Positions 26,625 to 35,959 are shown, numbered from the stretch's first letter. The stretch is 64,000 bases of DNA from Paracoccus fistulariae (GCF_028553785.1 NZ_CP067136.1:2204001-2268000), one strand, 5' to 3'. The notes: a model not told the origin generated them from the sequence alone. Program-made: numbers and translations.

Positions 26625-27076
26625 CGGTGCTGATTCTGGCAATCTTGGCCATCCTGGGCGAGATCGCGATGACCCGGATGCGCTTCGGGCGCCATGTAAC
26701 CGCCATCGGCTCCAATGCCGAGGTGGCAAGGCAGTCCGCGATCCGCGTCGATCGACTGCGCTTGGCGACTTACGTCTTTCAGGGCCTCTGCGTGGGCCTC
26801 GCGACGTTGGTATACGTTCCACGGCTGGGTGCGGTAACTCCCTCGACCGGCCTTCTATGGGAGCTGGAGGCCATCGCTGCCGTCATTATCGGCGGCACCG
26901 CGCTCGCCGGCGGCTATGGCCGCGTCTGGGGCACCGTTACGAGGGTCCTGATCCTCGGCATCGTCGCCAATATTCTGAACCTCACCGATTTCATCAGCCC
27001 GCATCTGAACGGCGCCTTCCAGGGCGCGATCATCATCGTCGCGGTGCTGCTGCAACGCCGCAAGGCACATGACTGA
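26624..27076 (+). pseudogene. Sugar ABC transporter permease, C-terminal fragment
   Basis: About 150 residues remain of a ribose/xylose-type permease (RbsC family): PVLILAILAILGEIAMTRMRFGRHVTAIGSNAEVARQSAIRVDR, IGGTALAGGYGRVWGTV, and two C-terminal membrane segments. The IS256 right end cuts it; the N-terminal half and the ATPase gene are absent. GTG at 26627 is in frame but this is not a functional permease. Confidence 0.85.
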
Positions 27077-27100
27077 AGCTTGACCAACGGAGGAGAAACC

Positions 27101-28075
27101 ATGTCAATTACTCGTCGCCAGATCTTCACCCACGGGGCCGCAGGCCTTGCCCTGCCCGTGCTTGCTGTCGGCATCCGCCCCGCCGCCGCGCAGGACGCTG
27201 CCCCGGCCCGCATCGGCATCGCCATCCCTGCCGCCACCCACGGCTGGACCGGAGGACTGAACTATCACACCGAGCGCACTATCGCCGCCATGACGCAGGC
27301 CTTCCCCTCGCTGGAATTTATCCTGACCACAGCTGGCGACGTCCAGACCCAAGTCAACAATATCGAGGATCTCGTCGCCCAGCAGATCGATGCGCTTGTC
27401 ATCCTGCCGATGGAATCGGACCCGCTGACCGCACCGGTCAAAGCCGCGAAGGAGCGCGGCGTTTTCATCACCACCGTGGATCGCGGTCTGGGCGAAGAAG
27501 GGATCGAAGATCTCTATGTCGGCGGCAACAATCCGCAATACGGCACCATCGCCGCCGAATATTTCAAGTCGAAGCTGCCCGATGGCGGCAAGATCGTGGT
27601 CATGCGCGGCATTCCCACCGCCATCGACAATATTCGCATTGAAGCCTTCAATGCAGCCCTCGAAGGGTCGGGCGTCGAGGTGCTCGACATGCAATATGCC
27701 AACTGGAACCCCGACAAGGGCTTCGAGGTGATGCAGGATTATCTGAGCCGTTTCCCGCAGATCGACGGCGTCTGGGCCGGCGACGACGACGCAGCACTCG
27801 GCGCCCATGCTGCCATCGGACAGGCCGGTCGGCAGGAGGAAATCGTCCTGCTAGGCGGATCGGGCATGAACCGGGTGATCAAGATGATCATGGACGGCGA
27901 CAGCCTGATCGACGCAGATATCTTCTATCCACCGACACTGATCATCCCTGCGATTGAGGTCACGGCCATGCGCTACGCAACGCAGGCCCCGATCTCGGGT
28001 CAATATGTCCTGAACAGCCCCCTGATCACCAAGGACAACGCCGAGGATTATTACTTCCCCGACAGCCCGTATTGA
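27101..28075 (+). CDS. Sugar ABC transporter substrate-binding protein (RbsB-like)
   Basis: 324 residues from the ATG at 27101, with GGAGGAG upstream. The N-terminus is a twin-arginine signal (TRRQIFTHGAAGLALPVLAVG, cleavage near AAAQ). The mature protein is a type I periplasmic-binding fold: IGIAIPAATHGWTGGLNYHTER, VNNIEDLVAQQIDALVILPMES, GVFITTVDRG, GVWAGDDDAALGAH. It would bind a pentose or hexose. Its permease is truncated and no ATPase is present, so it is probably an orphan unless other transport genes exist elsewhere. Confidence 0.88.
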   Translation: MSITRRQIFTHGAAGLALPVLAVGIRPAAAQDAAPARIGIAIPAATHGWTGGLNYHTERTIAAMTQAFPSLEFILTTAGDVQTQVNNIEDLVAQQIDALVILPMESDPLTAPVKAAKERGVFITTVDRGLGEEGIEDLYVGGNNPQYGTIAAEYFKSKLPDGGKIVVMRGIPTAIDNIRIEAFNAALEGSGVEVLDMQYANWNPDKGFEVMQDYLSRFPQIDGVWAGDDDAALGAHAAIGQAGRQEEIVLLGGSGMNRVIKMIMDGDSLIDADIFYPPTLIIPAIEVTAMRYATQAPISGQYVLNSPLITKDNAEDYYFPDSPY

Positions 28076-28134
28076 TCAACGACGGCGTATGCGCCCTGGT
28101 GCGTAAGCGTCCGGTCTGACTGCTACCGTTCACG

Positions 28135-29162
28135 CAGGTGCCGCTGCCCTCGCGCCCCATTGAACGTGGCCGCCCGGGACCGGGACTTCTGGCCCATGTG
28201 CTGGTCAGCAAGTATGCGGACCATCTGCCGCTCTATCGCCAGAGCCAGATCTTCGACCGCGACGGGATCGAACTGGACCGGTCCACGCTGGCCGATTGGG
28301 TCGGCAAGACCACCGCCCTGCTGGAGCCGCTGGCCGATGCCATCGGTCGCCATGTCTTGGCAGGCGAGGCAATATTTGCCGATGACACGCCGGTGCAAGT
28401 GCTGGCGCCCGGCACCGGCAAGATCCGGACAGCGCGGATCTGGAGCTATGCCCGCGACGAACGCCCATGGGGCAGTGATACGCCACCGGCCGCATGGTAT
28501 CGCTTATCGGGCGACCGCAAGGGCCAGCATCCCAAGGACCACCTGGCCGGTTATCGAGGCTGGATGCATGCCGACGGTTATGCAGGGTTCGAGGAGCTTT
28601 ATCGATCCGGCACGATCCGCGAAGTTGCCTGCATGGCGCATGTCCGACGCAAATTCGTCGACATCCATCGCGCCCAGGGCTCCGCCATCGCCGAAGAGGC
28701 CATCGCCCGGATCGCCCGGCTCTACGCGGTCGAGAAGGAGGCCAGAGGATCACGCCAGACCACAGGGCCGCACTGCGCAAGGCTCATGCCGCTCCGGTCT
28801 TCGATGATCTCGAGATCTGGCTGGCCATGCAACTGACCAAAATATCAGGTAAATCACCGCTCGCGGCGGCGATCCGCTATGCCCTGACCCGGATGGAGCG
28901 CCTGCGGCCCTATCTCGACAATGGCATGCTGGAACTGGACAACAATGTGGCCGAACGCGGCATGCGGGCCATAGCACTCGGACGGAAGAACTATCTCTTC
29001 GTCGGCTCCGAGGCAGGCGGCAAGGCTGCCGCCATCGCCTATACCCTGATCGAAACCGCCAAGCTCAACGATATCGACCCCTTCGCCTGGCTCGCCGATA
29101 CCATCGCCCGGATCCCGGACTACAAGATCAACAGGGTCGATGACCTGTTGCCGTGGAAATGG
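28135..29162 (+). pseudogene. IS66 transposase TnpC, C-terminal part, frameshifted
   Basis: Homology begins at PSRPIERGRPGPGLLAHVLVSKY and runs through FADDTPVQVLAPG and GWMHADGYAGFEELY in one frame to about 28745. It resumes in another frame as FDDLEIWLAMQLTKISGK, GMLELDNNVAERGMRAIALGRKNYLFVGS and the terminal DLLPWKWK. The single frameshift near 28750 and the missing N-terminus make it inactive. Confidence 0.8.
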
Positions 29163-29164
29163 AA

Positions 29165-29470
29165 AGCCTTCGCAGCAGGCACAGGCAAAACGTGGTCGCA
29201 CGAGGCGGTTCACGATGAAGCGCCCTGGCACATATTCCAGTTCTTCGGTCACATCCTCGCCGATCCGGCGCAGATGCCCGCCGCAATCGGCGCAGGCGTC
29301 GCCGCCGGGCGTCAGTTCGACTTCCATGCGCGGGATATGATCCGGGATCGGCTTGCGCTTCGGCTTACCCTTTTCCTCGATGTCGGGCAGCTTCATCCGC
29401 GCGGTCATCGCCGCGGCCGCGATCGCGCTGGTTTCCAGTGCCAGCTGCAGTTGCTCGACGGTCTCGACGA
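29165..29470 (-). pseudogene. IS66 transposase TnpC, N-terminal zinc-ribbon fragment, inverted
   Basis: On the minus strand: VEQLQLALETSAIAAAA, then MKLPDIEEKGKPKRKPIPDH, CADCGGHLRRIGEDVTEELEY, RLVRPRFACACCEGF. The two CxxC-type pairs are the IS66 zinc-binding domain. It ends where the oppositely oriented C-terminal part begins. Confidence 0.75.
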
Positions 29471-29583
29471 ACTGCCAATGCAGTTTTTGGTGTCCGGTGT
29501 TGATGTGGCGTTGATGTAGACGCGCGATTGGCCGGTGGTATGGTGACACCATCGTCTTATGTATTTGTATTTTCTGCAAAATT

Positions 29584-29630
29584 TGGTTGCGGGGGTAGGA
29601 TTTGAACCTACGACCTTCAGGTTATGAGCC
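29584..29630 (-). other. Displaced 3' part of a tRNA-Met gene: attachment site of an integrated element
   Basis: On the minus strand 47 nt match the 3' portion of an elongator tRNA-Met: anticodon loop CTCATAA, 3' anticodon strand CCTGAA, T-arm with TTCAAAT, acceptor strand and CCA. Sequence 5' of the anticodon loop does not complete the tRNA; the base opposite CCTGAA reads GTGTGG. This is what a tyrosine recombinase leaves when it integrates in an anticodon loop. The element lies to the right and host DNA to the left. Confidence 0.8.
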
Positions 29631-29639
29631 ACACCCCAC

Positions 29640-30004
29640 CCGATCCCACCATGTCAATCAAATCAACCACTTGGATCGTATGCCTTTGAATTCATTGAAT
29701 TACTGACAGGAACTCGAAGGATACAACCGCAGTTCAACGGAAGTGAGCGCGTTCAGATTGAATTCTCGGGTTGACCAGGCGTTGACAAGCGACCCTGATC
29801 ATTCGCGAGGGACCATCGCTACAGCCCGAGAGCCGATCACGATGCGAAGTGCAGGGAGCGGTCTTGGCTGCCTCTGGCTCTATGGGGGGCTGGTCGTGGT
29901 GAGCCTTCAAGGCGGGCAGGTGCAAAAACAGATGATCAGATCACCTTGGGGAGAGTCTCTGTCGCAGATGCAGAACAATCCCCAAGCAGATCACAATTTC
30001 TCTC
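29640..30004. other. Non-coding left end of the integrated element
   Basis: About 365 bp between the tRNA fragment and the SIR2-STAND gene. No open frame here has homology I recognise. It is rather AT-rich near 29650-29720 (for example CTTTGAATTCATTGAATTACTG) and probably contains integrase arm sites. Confidence 0.4.
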
Positions 30005-32455
30005 TCAAAATCGCGAGCCAATACTGTCGAGCGCAGATTGGGCTTTGTCCCTTTGATATCCCGAAGGAAGCACGCCGACTCGCTTGCGGGCATAGCCTGC
30101 GAGCTGACCCAGCGCCGTGTCGATCAATACCTTGTGCCCGTCGTTCAATTGGTGACCCACCACGCTATAGGTTCGCAAAATCTCCGCAAGAGTCTCGAAC
30201 GGATAGTGCTGCGGGTCGTTCTGGCGCAGGATCTTGCCAGTCAGTTCGATTGCTTCTTTGAAATCCCTGAATAGGTCGACCCCGATGCGGGTAGTTTTCT
30301 CCGCCCGCAACATCAAAAACTTTGCGCGCCGGTCGTCCAGTTGGCGACGGTCGAAAGTGTTTCCTGTGCGGCGTTCGAATTCGTTGGCTTCAGCATATCC
30401 CTGTTCGAGAAGCTTCTCGGCGACGGGAAGTTCGCCTGCCGCACATTTGGCCATGTGCCATTGCAGCCAAAAAAGCGGCATTCGCCTGATTTGTTGCTCC
30501 TGCTTGTTGTGTTCGAAGAACCTGTCGATCTCACCCCTGTCGGTGACGACATCGGAAAGGATGGAAAACCGCATCATCTGATTGAACATGCGCTGTTCGA
30601 AAGGGTTGCGATAGGTTGCCGCGAGGTTCATTAACAAAGGAACGATAGCATCCACGATTTCGGCATCGTTGAACAGGTTTTGCAGTATGTTCTGGGCCCC
30701 GATCGAGGGTACGGTCTGGATGATCTGACCGGTACGGCGCACGAGGCGGAAGGTGTCACTTCCGGCTCTAGCATTCAGCCGGTCGATGATGGCACCATAG
30801 TCCGTCTCCATCGCATTGCTGAGGAAGGAAACTGGTGCGTTCTCACCGATATGGGCGAAATATAGCGCGATGATGATCGCTGCTCGCTCGGTCTGACTGA
30901 GTGAAAGCTTATTGAATTCTTCACGATACCGATTGGTAACGTAGTCCGACCTGAGCAACCGCATCAGGAAATGCGGTAGACTTGCCTTGCAGGTGCTCTG
31001 GATGAAACGAAGCCGTGCACCGGGATCAAGGGCATGAAAATCACGCCACCCAGCGATCTGATCGGCGAGGTCGCTCAGAGCGCGTGTCTCGTTCTCGTTG
31101 AGACTGACGAGGGGTATCTTCCGGAAACTGCCGAAGCCTTCGAGCGATGCGAGGCCAATAGGGCTGGCGTCGACAGCCACGGCCCGGCTGGTGAGGATCA
31201 AAACGCCGTCCTGCCCATCAAACTGACGCGCGATGCTGGCAAGCCGGTCTACTGGCAGATCAAAGCAGTTCTCGATGATCAGTGCCGCGTTCGGGGCATG
31301 ATGAAGAATGTCTGCGACCTCGTTCAGCACGCTCTCATAAGCTTGGCGCATCTGGTAGACCGGTCTTCCCCCCGACAGGCGATAGGCAAGATCGGTTGTG
31401 AGCAGGGTCTTGCCATCACAGGGATATCCCTCAAGAAGCACGATCCGGGCGTCACCTGCGATGGCAGCCAGTGTTCCCAGTATGGCGGTGCGCTGTATGT
31501 GGTACTCAGATACATCGTTGGACGCGTCCCGCGCGAGCTGCGAGGGTTCGACCTTTCCGTAGAGAAGCAGGTCTTCGATCTGGGCTCGCGTGGGAACCGT
31601 AGCCGCGGGATCCGGAGGTGTGTATTTCGCGAAACTGACGAGGCGTGGCTCTTTCGGTGCATCCTTCGCCAGAAGTCCTCTGATGATGGTGGCAAGTCCG
31701 GCCCGGCCGGTGAAGAGCGGCGTGCCGAGCCGCTTTTGAACCGCGGTGGCATCAGGGTCGGCCTGGGCCGTCGGGCGATTGATGAAGAAGGCTTTCTCAC
31801 GCAAGCCTGTCAGGTCATTGATCGCTTGGTTGAGGTGGAAATCGCCGGCATTGAAACCGACAAAAACCACGATCTGAGCCTGGTCGATGTCGCGTCGAAA
31901 GCGGTTGAGCCACTTTTTCACGAAGGTGAGCTTCGCGTAGCTTTCGGCGCCGAGCACGCAGCTTTCACGAATGTTGTGTATGTCCCATTTCTGCACATAG
32001 CCGTGCAGGTGGATGATCGGCAGATTTGGCGTTGCCGTGTCGGGTTGGTCCGTGTTGTTAAGAGCCTCGACCGATTTTTGCGCGGCATGTGCCGCAATCT
32101 CGAGCGCATTGTCATAATTTGTCGTGTAGACCGCTTGCCAAGGGTAGCGTAACAGATCGGCCATATCAGAGGTCACGTTGGAAACGGTGAAACGCTCTTT
32201 CAGGAGTCTCATCATGCCGTTGTCGGCAATCTTGTCCCACAGGGCATCGGTAGCGTTTTGCAGATCCTTGTATGGCGGCTTCTGACTGAGTTCGGAATTG
32301 AATAGATTGAGCAGTTGTGCGCCAGTGCCGAGCGTTTCATCTGGGTTAAAATTCAGACAATCCGCAGAAAATCCGGCACCGCAGAACAAGATACCACCGC
32401 CGTTGCGGGCTAGGTTGAGACGCCTTTGAAACTCATCAAATGAGTTGCTCTCCAT
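30005..32455 (-). CDS. SIR2-STAND antiviral NTPase (Avs5-like)
   Basis: 816 residues. The N-terminal ~260 residues are a SIR2-type domain with GAGFS (26-30), TNYD (112-115), LHG with the presumed catalytic His151, and FVGFNAGDFHL (198-208). A P-loop NTPase follows: GYPCDGKT (343-350) and a Walker-B-like stretch ALIIENCFDL (about 391-400). The C-terminal ~350 residues are helical sensor-like sequence. SIR2-STAND proteins detect phage proteins and deplete NAD. It lies between the att site and integrase of a prophage, a common place for defence cargo. Avs5 versus another SIR2-NTPase type cannot be settled by eye. Confidence 0.8.
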   Translation of the reverse strand: MESNSFDEFQRRLNLARNGGGILFCGAGFSADCLNFNPDETLGTGAQLLNLFNSELSQKPPYKDLQNATDALWDKIADNGMMRLLKERFTVSNVTSDMADLLRYPWQAVYTTNYDNALEIAAHAAQKSVEALNNTDQPDTATPNLPIIHLHGYVQKWDIHNIRESCVLGAESYAKLTFVKKWLNRFRRDIDQAQIVVFVGFNAGDFHLNQAINDLTGLREKAFFINRPTAQADPDATAVQKRLGTPLFTGRAGLATIIRGLLAKDAPKEPRLVSFAKYTPPDPAATVPTRAQIEDLLLYGKVEPSQLARDASNDVSEYHIQRTAILGTLAAIAGDARIVLLEGYPCDGKTLLTTDLAYRLSGGRPVYQMRQAYESVLNEVADILHHAPNAALIIENCFDLPVDRLASIARQFDGQDGVLILTSRAVAVDASPIGLASLEGFGSFRKIPLVSLNENETRALSDLADQIAGWRDFHALDPGARLRFIQSTCKASLPHFLMRLLRSDYVTNRYREEFNKLSLSQTERAAIIIALYFAHIGENAPVSFLSNAMETDYGAIIDRLNARAGSDTFRLVRRTGQIIQTVPSIGAQNILQNLFNDAEIVDAIVPLLMNLAATYRNPFEQRMFNQMMRFSILSDVVTDRGEIDRFFEHNKQEQQIRRMPLFWLQWHMAKCAAGELPVAEKLLEQGYAEANEFERRTGNTFDRRQLDDRRAKFLMLRAEKTTRIGVDLFRDFKEAIELTGKILRQNDPQHYPFETLAEILRTYSVVGHQLNDGHKVLIDTALGQLAGYARKRVGVLPSGYQRDKAQSALDSIGSRF

Positions 32456-32754
32456 GGGTTCGAACTCCTAAAGTAACTCTCATTTGCGGTGAGGCGTGAC
32501 AGCGTTTTGACTGCGTTCCTACGGTTGTATCATTCTTTATACAGGTCTAAGAACCACATTCAACGCACCCTCCAACCCGCCAGTTACCCCTCGGCCCATC
32601 TTGCAGTCCTCTTCCCAATCCTTCCAGCAAGCCATAGTGCGTCGGGTCGAAAAGCTGAAGGATGCGTTCTTTGAGGTTGGATGACCCGCTCCCCTTCCAC
32701 TGCTGCGTCCTGCAACTAGCCACGACCAGCAGCTTACCGCCGACAGCCCCGCCC

Positions 32755-33195
32755 CTATCCCTTCGGCGTCACATCCTTCATCCCTTTCTGCAGCAACAGC
32801 GCCACCTGTTCTGCAGTGAACTTAAACCCCTGGCCGTCCGGGACTCGTTCGGCTGACACCGGGTATTTCGGGCGGCGGGGGTCGATGCCGGTGATTCTGA
32901 ACTGCTCGCGGCCGGTGCTGAAAGAGCGGCCGTAATCGGCGGGGGAAAGCCCGAAGGCCTCGGCCAGCGCCTCGAACCGCAACCGCTCAGGATCGAGAGC
33001 GCTTCCATCCGGCAGGGGGATCGAGATGCGGAAGGTGGCATCGAACCCCCAACGCAGGTCGACGCCGGTGATGTCGCGCGGCTCAACCACCAGGCCATGA
33101 CGGGCGGCGACTGTCTCGCAGGCCTTCAGCATTTCGGCTTGCAGGCGCTGGCACAGCACGGGCGTCAGGTTTCTTGGGGGCTTGGTGCTGGGCAT
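32755..33195 (-). CDS. Hypothetical protein near integrase
   Basis: 146 residues, no recognised domain. Pro/Arg-rich at the N-terminus (PSTKPPRNLTPVLCQRLQAE), then a mixed alpha/beta sequence (GVDLRWGFDATFRISIPLPDG, FRITGIDPRRPKYPVSAERV) and a Lys-rich end. Similar short proteins occur beside phage and ICE integrases in Rhodobacteraceae, as far as I recall. No strong ribosome site is seen. The 299 bp between this gene and the SIR2-STAND start hold no gene. Confidence 0.55.
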   Translation of the reverse strand: MPSTKPPRNLTPVLCQRLQAEMLKACETVAARHGLVVEPRDITGVDLRWGFDATFRISIPLPDGSALDPERLRFEALAEAFGLSPADYGRSFSTGREQFRITGIDPRRPKYPVSAERVPDGQGFKFTAEQVALLLQKGMKDVTPKG

Positions 33196-33459
33196 GGCAG
33201 TTTCACGATTGGGAGCGTGCCGACACGATTACCCCATGGGCGGACCCCGATCAAACGATGGGTACAGATGGTGGCGTGCCTCCGTCTGCTCCCTATCCCG
33301 CGCACTGGGCCCGTTCGCCCAACGCCTTGTTCTTCCTGTCCGGAATTGCCCCCCGGCGATCAATTCCGCCTTTCGCCTGTATTCCGGTCCCGGCCCCGTG
33401 GTCCGACTTGATAGTGGCGCGGGTCTACGCCTGTGTCACAGGACTTGGAGGCGGGATGC

Positions 33460-34731
33460 ATGGTCAAGAGACTGAAACTCAATGAGAAAACCCTGCGCGA
33501 GGCGGAACCGAAGCCCGGCGTCAGCTATCAGATCTTCGATACGGACGTGATCGGTTTCGCCGCGCGGGTGCAGGCTTCCGGGGCGCGGACCTTCACCATC
33601 GACTACCGGCACGCCGGGCGGCAGCGGCGGATGACCATCGGGCGCTGGCCGGATTGGAGTGTGACGGCCGCGCGCGAACGCGCCAAGGAACTGCGGCGCG
33701 CCATCGACGAAGGGCAGGACCCTCTGGCGGCGCGCGATGAATGGCGAGGGGCCCCGCGCGTCACGGACATGATCGACCGCTACATCGCCGAACACCTTCC
33801 GAAACTCGCCAAGACCAATGCGGGCGACCAGGTCTCGATGCTGAAGAAGATGGTGGAACCGGCCTGGGGCAACCGGCTGGTGACGGAGATCACCAAGTCC
33901 GACGTCGCGAAGTTCCTAGATTTCGTGGCCGAGGGACGGCCACGTCCCTGCAAAGCGAAGCCCAACAACCGGGCGCGCAAGCTGCAAGGTCACAAGCCCA
34001 CCCCGATCCGCGCCAACCGCATGGGCGAGGTTCTGCGCAAGATGTTCACGCTGGCGATGGAATGGGAATGGCGGACGGACAACCCGGCACAAGGGTTCCA
34101 TCGGCGCATCGAACATGCCCGCGAACGGTTCCTGTCGCCCGAGGAACTGACCCGGCTCGCCGCCGTGCTCGATGCCGCCGAGGATCAGCGCGCCGCGGCG
34201 ATCATCCGCATGTGCATGCTGACCGGCGCTCGTGTGGGCGAAGTGCGGACGGCCCGGTTCGAACAGTTCAACCTCGACTATGCCATCTGGTCGAAGCCTG
34301 CCTCGACCACCAAGCAGCGCAAGATCCACCGCGTCCCGATTTCGCAGGACGTCGCGGCCATCGTGCGCCTGCGCCAGCAGGCGGTGCCGAGCGGGAACCC
34401 GTGGCTGTTCCCCGGCGATACCGTCGGCCAGCCCGTACGGGAAATCCGCCGATTCTGGGCCAAGGTGCAGAAGGACGCCGGGCTGGCCGACGTCCGCATC
34501 CACGACCTGCGCCACACCTTCGCCTCCCTGCTTGTCAGCGGCGGTGCATCGCTGGAAATGATCGGCAAGCTCTTGGGCCACAGCCAGATGCAGACCACCC
34601 AGCGTTATGCGCACCTGATGGATTCCCCCTTGCGCGCAGGCGTCGATACGGTGGCCAGTCTCCTGCGCCCGCGGCCCCGCCTTGTGCATGACGCAGCGCA
34701 GGACGGAACCGGCTTGCCGAAATCGGCCTGA
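33460..34731 (+). CDS. int: Tyrosine recombinase (prophage integrase, DUF4102-type)
   Basis: 423 residues from the ATG at 33460, preceded by GGAGGCGGG; a GTG at 33433 is the longer alternative. The N-terminal arm-binding domain is DUF4102-like (GFAARVQASGARTFTIDYRHAGRQRRMTIG), then a SAM-like domain and the catalytic domain. Catalytic residues: Arg in TGARVGEVRTARFEQ, Lys in STTKQRKIHRVPI, HDLRHTFASLL (His-x-x-Arg), LLGHSQMQTTQRYAHL (His and Tyr nucleophile). It should integrate the element at the tRNA-Met site marked at 29584-29630. Confidence 0.93.
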   Translation: MVKRLKLNEKTLREAEPKPGVSYQIFDTDVIGFAARVQASGARTFTIDYRHAGRQRRMTIGRWPDWSVTAARERAKELRRAIDEGQDPLAARDEWRGAPRVTDMIDRYIAEHLPKLAKTNAGDQVSMLKKMVEPAWGNRLVTEITKSDVAKFLDFVAEGRPRPCKAKPNNRARKLQGHKPTPIRANRMGEVLRKMFTLAMEWEWRTDNPAQGFHRRIEHARERFLSPEELTRLAAVLDAAEDQRAAAIIRMCMLTGARVGEVRTARFEQFNLDYAIWSKPASTTKQRKIHRVPISQDVAAIVRLRQQAVPSGNPWLFPGDTVGQPVREIRRFWAKVQKDAGLADVRIHDLRHTFASLLVSGGASLEMIGKLLGHSQMQTTQRYAHLMDSPLRAGVDTVASLLRPRPRLVHDAAQDGTGLPKSA

Positions 34732-34734
34732 CCT

Positions 34735-35337
34735 TCACACCGTTTCCTCGCCACGCAGCTTGCGCCAGAGCGATGACAGCCGCTTGCGGATGGTGCTTTC
34801 ATCCGGCACTTCCCCCGACTTCGAATTCTGGACGAACCAGTCCTGCACCAGCGCAACCAGCGCGGTCTGGGTGTCGGGCACCCCCTTTTCGAACAGGAAA
34901 ACGGTCAGCCACGCGTACATGGAATCCCAATCGTACCGCGGACTGGCGCCGATGGTGGAGGCCGGGCGGCGCAATAGGTCGCGTTCTTCCTCGAATTGCA
35001 GCAACGACCCCGACGCCACCAGCAGGTCTGACGAGCGGATCGGCAGACCATCCGAAGGTTCGGTCACGTGCGCCCAGGTCGCGCTGCCGGGTTTGAGAAC
35101 GCGCCTCAATCGGCCGATATCGTCGCTCGGCCCGAACCGCCTGAACATGCACATCAGTTCCGCGATGGGCACCTCGACCAAGCCCCCCACGACTTCATCC
35201 CCACATCTGACGGGCGGAATGCCTGCGACGACCTTCAGCTGGCCCTCTGCCGCCCAGCCCGCGACATCGGCCGGGGGACAGCCCCAGCGCACGGCAATTT
35301 CGTAGATGGAATAGAAGGCGACGGGCGGCAAAGGCAT
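34735..35337 (-). CDS. Hypothetical protein of prophage early region
   Basis: 200 residues from the ATG at 35337, chosen because AGGAG lies 8 nt upstream; the frame to 35553 is not supported. The first ~60 residues look like a small DNA-binding module (YSIYEIAVRWGCPPADVAGWAAEGQLKVV). The C-terminal third (WDSMYAWLTVFLFEKGVPDTQ, ESTIRKRLSSLWRKLRG) is helical and basic. It faces the integrase with 3 bp between stops. It is the only candidate regulator in the place where a repressor might sit, but I see no CI-like peptidase domain. Confidence 0.6.
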   Translation of the reverse strand: MPLPPVAFYSIYEIAVRWGCPPADVAGWAAEGQLKVVAGIPPVRCGDEVVGGLVEVPIAELMCMFRRFGPSDDIGRLRRVLKPGSATWAHVTEPSDGLPIRSSDLLVASGSLLQFEEERDLLRRPASTIGASPRYDWDSMYAWLTVFLFEKGVPDTQTALVALVQDWFVQNSKSGEVPDESTIRKRLSSLWRKLRGEETV

Positions 35338-35959
35338 GAACGAACTCCTCTCAGACATACGGCATCCTTCGGCCAAGGCCGTCGGACTGCGGGTTACAAA
35401 AACCCGCCGTGCCAAGCACGCGGGTGGACTGGCTGCAGCCCACGTCGTCGAGGAAAACTGCCTGTAATTGGGCACCCCACCCCAAGAGGGGCGGCACCTG
35501 GCTTCGGTTGCCTTGTCGATTCTTATGTTCTGCTCAACCACGAATCTACGCATCCTGAAGGCGAACGATCAACCAGAATCCTGCACTGGCGTACCAGAAC
35601 AAAAAAAGAACTTGTGGATATCATCCAGAACCGTCGGAACCCGACCGGAATGGTCCATTCCGGCAATTCCGGTCCCTGCGAAACCGGCGAAACCGCCTCA
35701 GCGCCGCCCAATCAGCCCCAAGCTGTCGGAGCGGTGTCGACGAAGCGCGGATCGTCGCCAGGAAGCGGCGCTTGGAATGCCCTGAGAAGGCTGCGGCAAC
35801 GCCTGTCGCGTCGCGCGCCAGCCGCTGAAAGTCCAATAATACAAGGGGTGGAATTGGGAGATAGCGGCCAGTTCCACCTTCCGCCTGTCTTCCGGTCCTC
35901 ACGCTCTGCTTCGCTGAAACCGCCCCCGGCAGAGGGGCGCGAGGCGAACGGAGCAGCCG
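35338..35959. other. Divergent control region of the prophage
   Basis: 622 bp without a supported gene, between a leftward hypothetical gene and the rightward early operon. It contains a long palindrome at 35645-35663, a further partial copy of its half-site around 35660-35672, and a direct repeat of GCGAAACCG near 35679-35696. The layout matches a lambdoid operator/promoter region, though no promoter boxes are certain. Confidence 0.45.
35645..35663. promoter_or_regulatory. Operator-like perfect palindrome
   Basis: CCGGAATGG (35645-35653) and CCATTCCGG (35655-35663) are perfect 9-bp arms around one base. An additional ATTCCGG half-site follows directly. Placement between divergent prophage genes makes a repressor or activator site likely. 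Confidence 0.55.

Larger units (their letters stand above)
28125..29470. mobile_element. Rearranged IS66 family element
   Basis: A rightward transposase core and C-terminus (28135-29162) is followed at once by a leftward N-terminal zinc-ribbon region (29165-29470). In an intact IS66 tnpC these parts are colinear, zinc domain first. An inversion, or fusion of two copies with deletions, is required. No TnpA/TnpB genes or terminal repeats were recognised. Confidence 0.7.

Noticed and set aside
29405..29632. Leftward 75-codon frame containing LKVVGSNPTPAT
   Set aside because: This peptide is the translation of a tRNA T-arm; the DNA is the tRNA-Met fragment, not a gene.
31034..32152. Rightward 372-codon open frame
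   Set aside because: It is antisense to the SIR2-STAND gene and lacks any domain.
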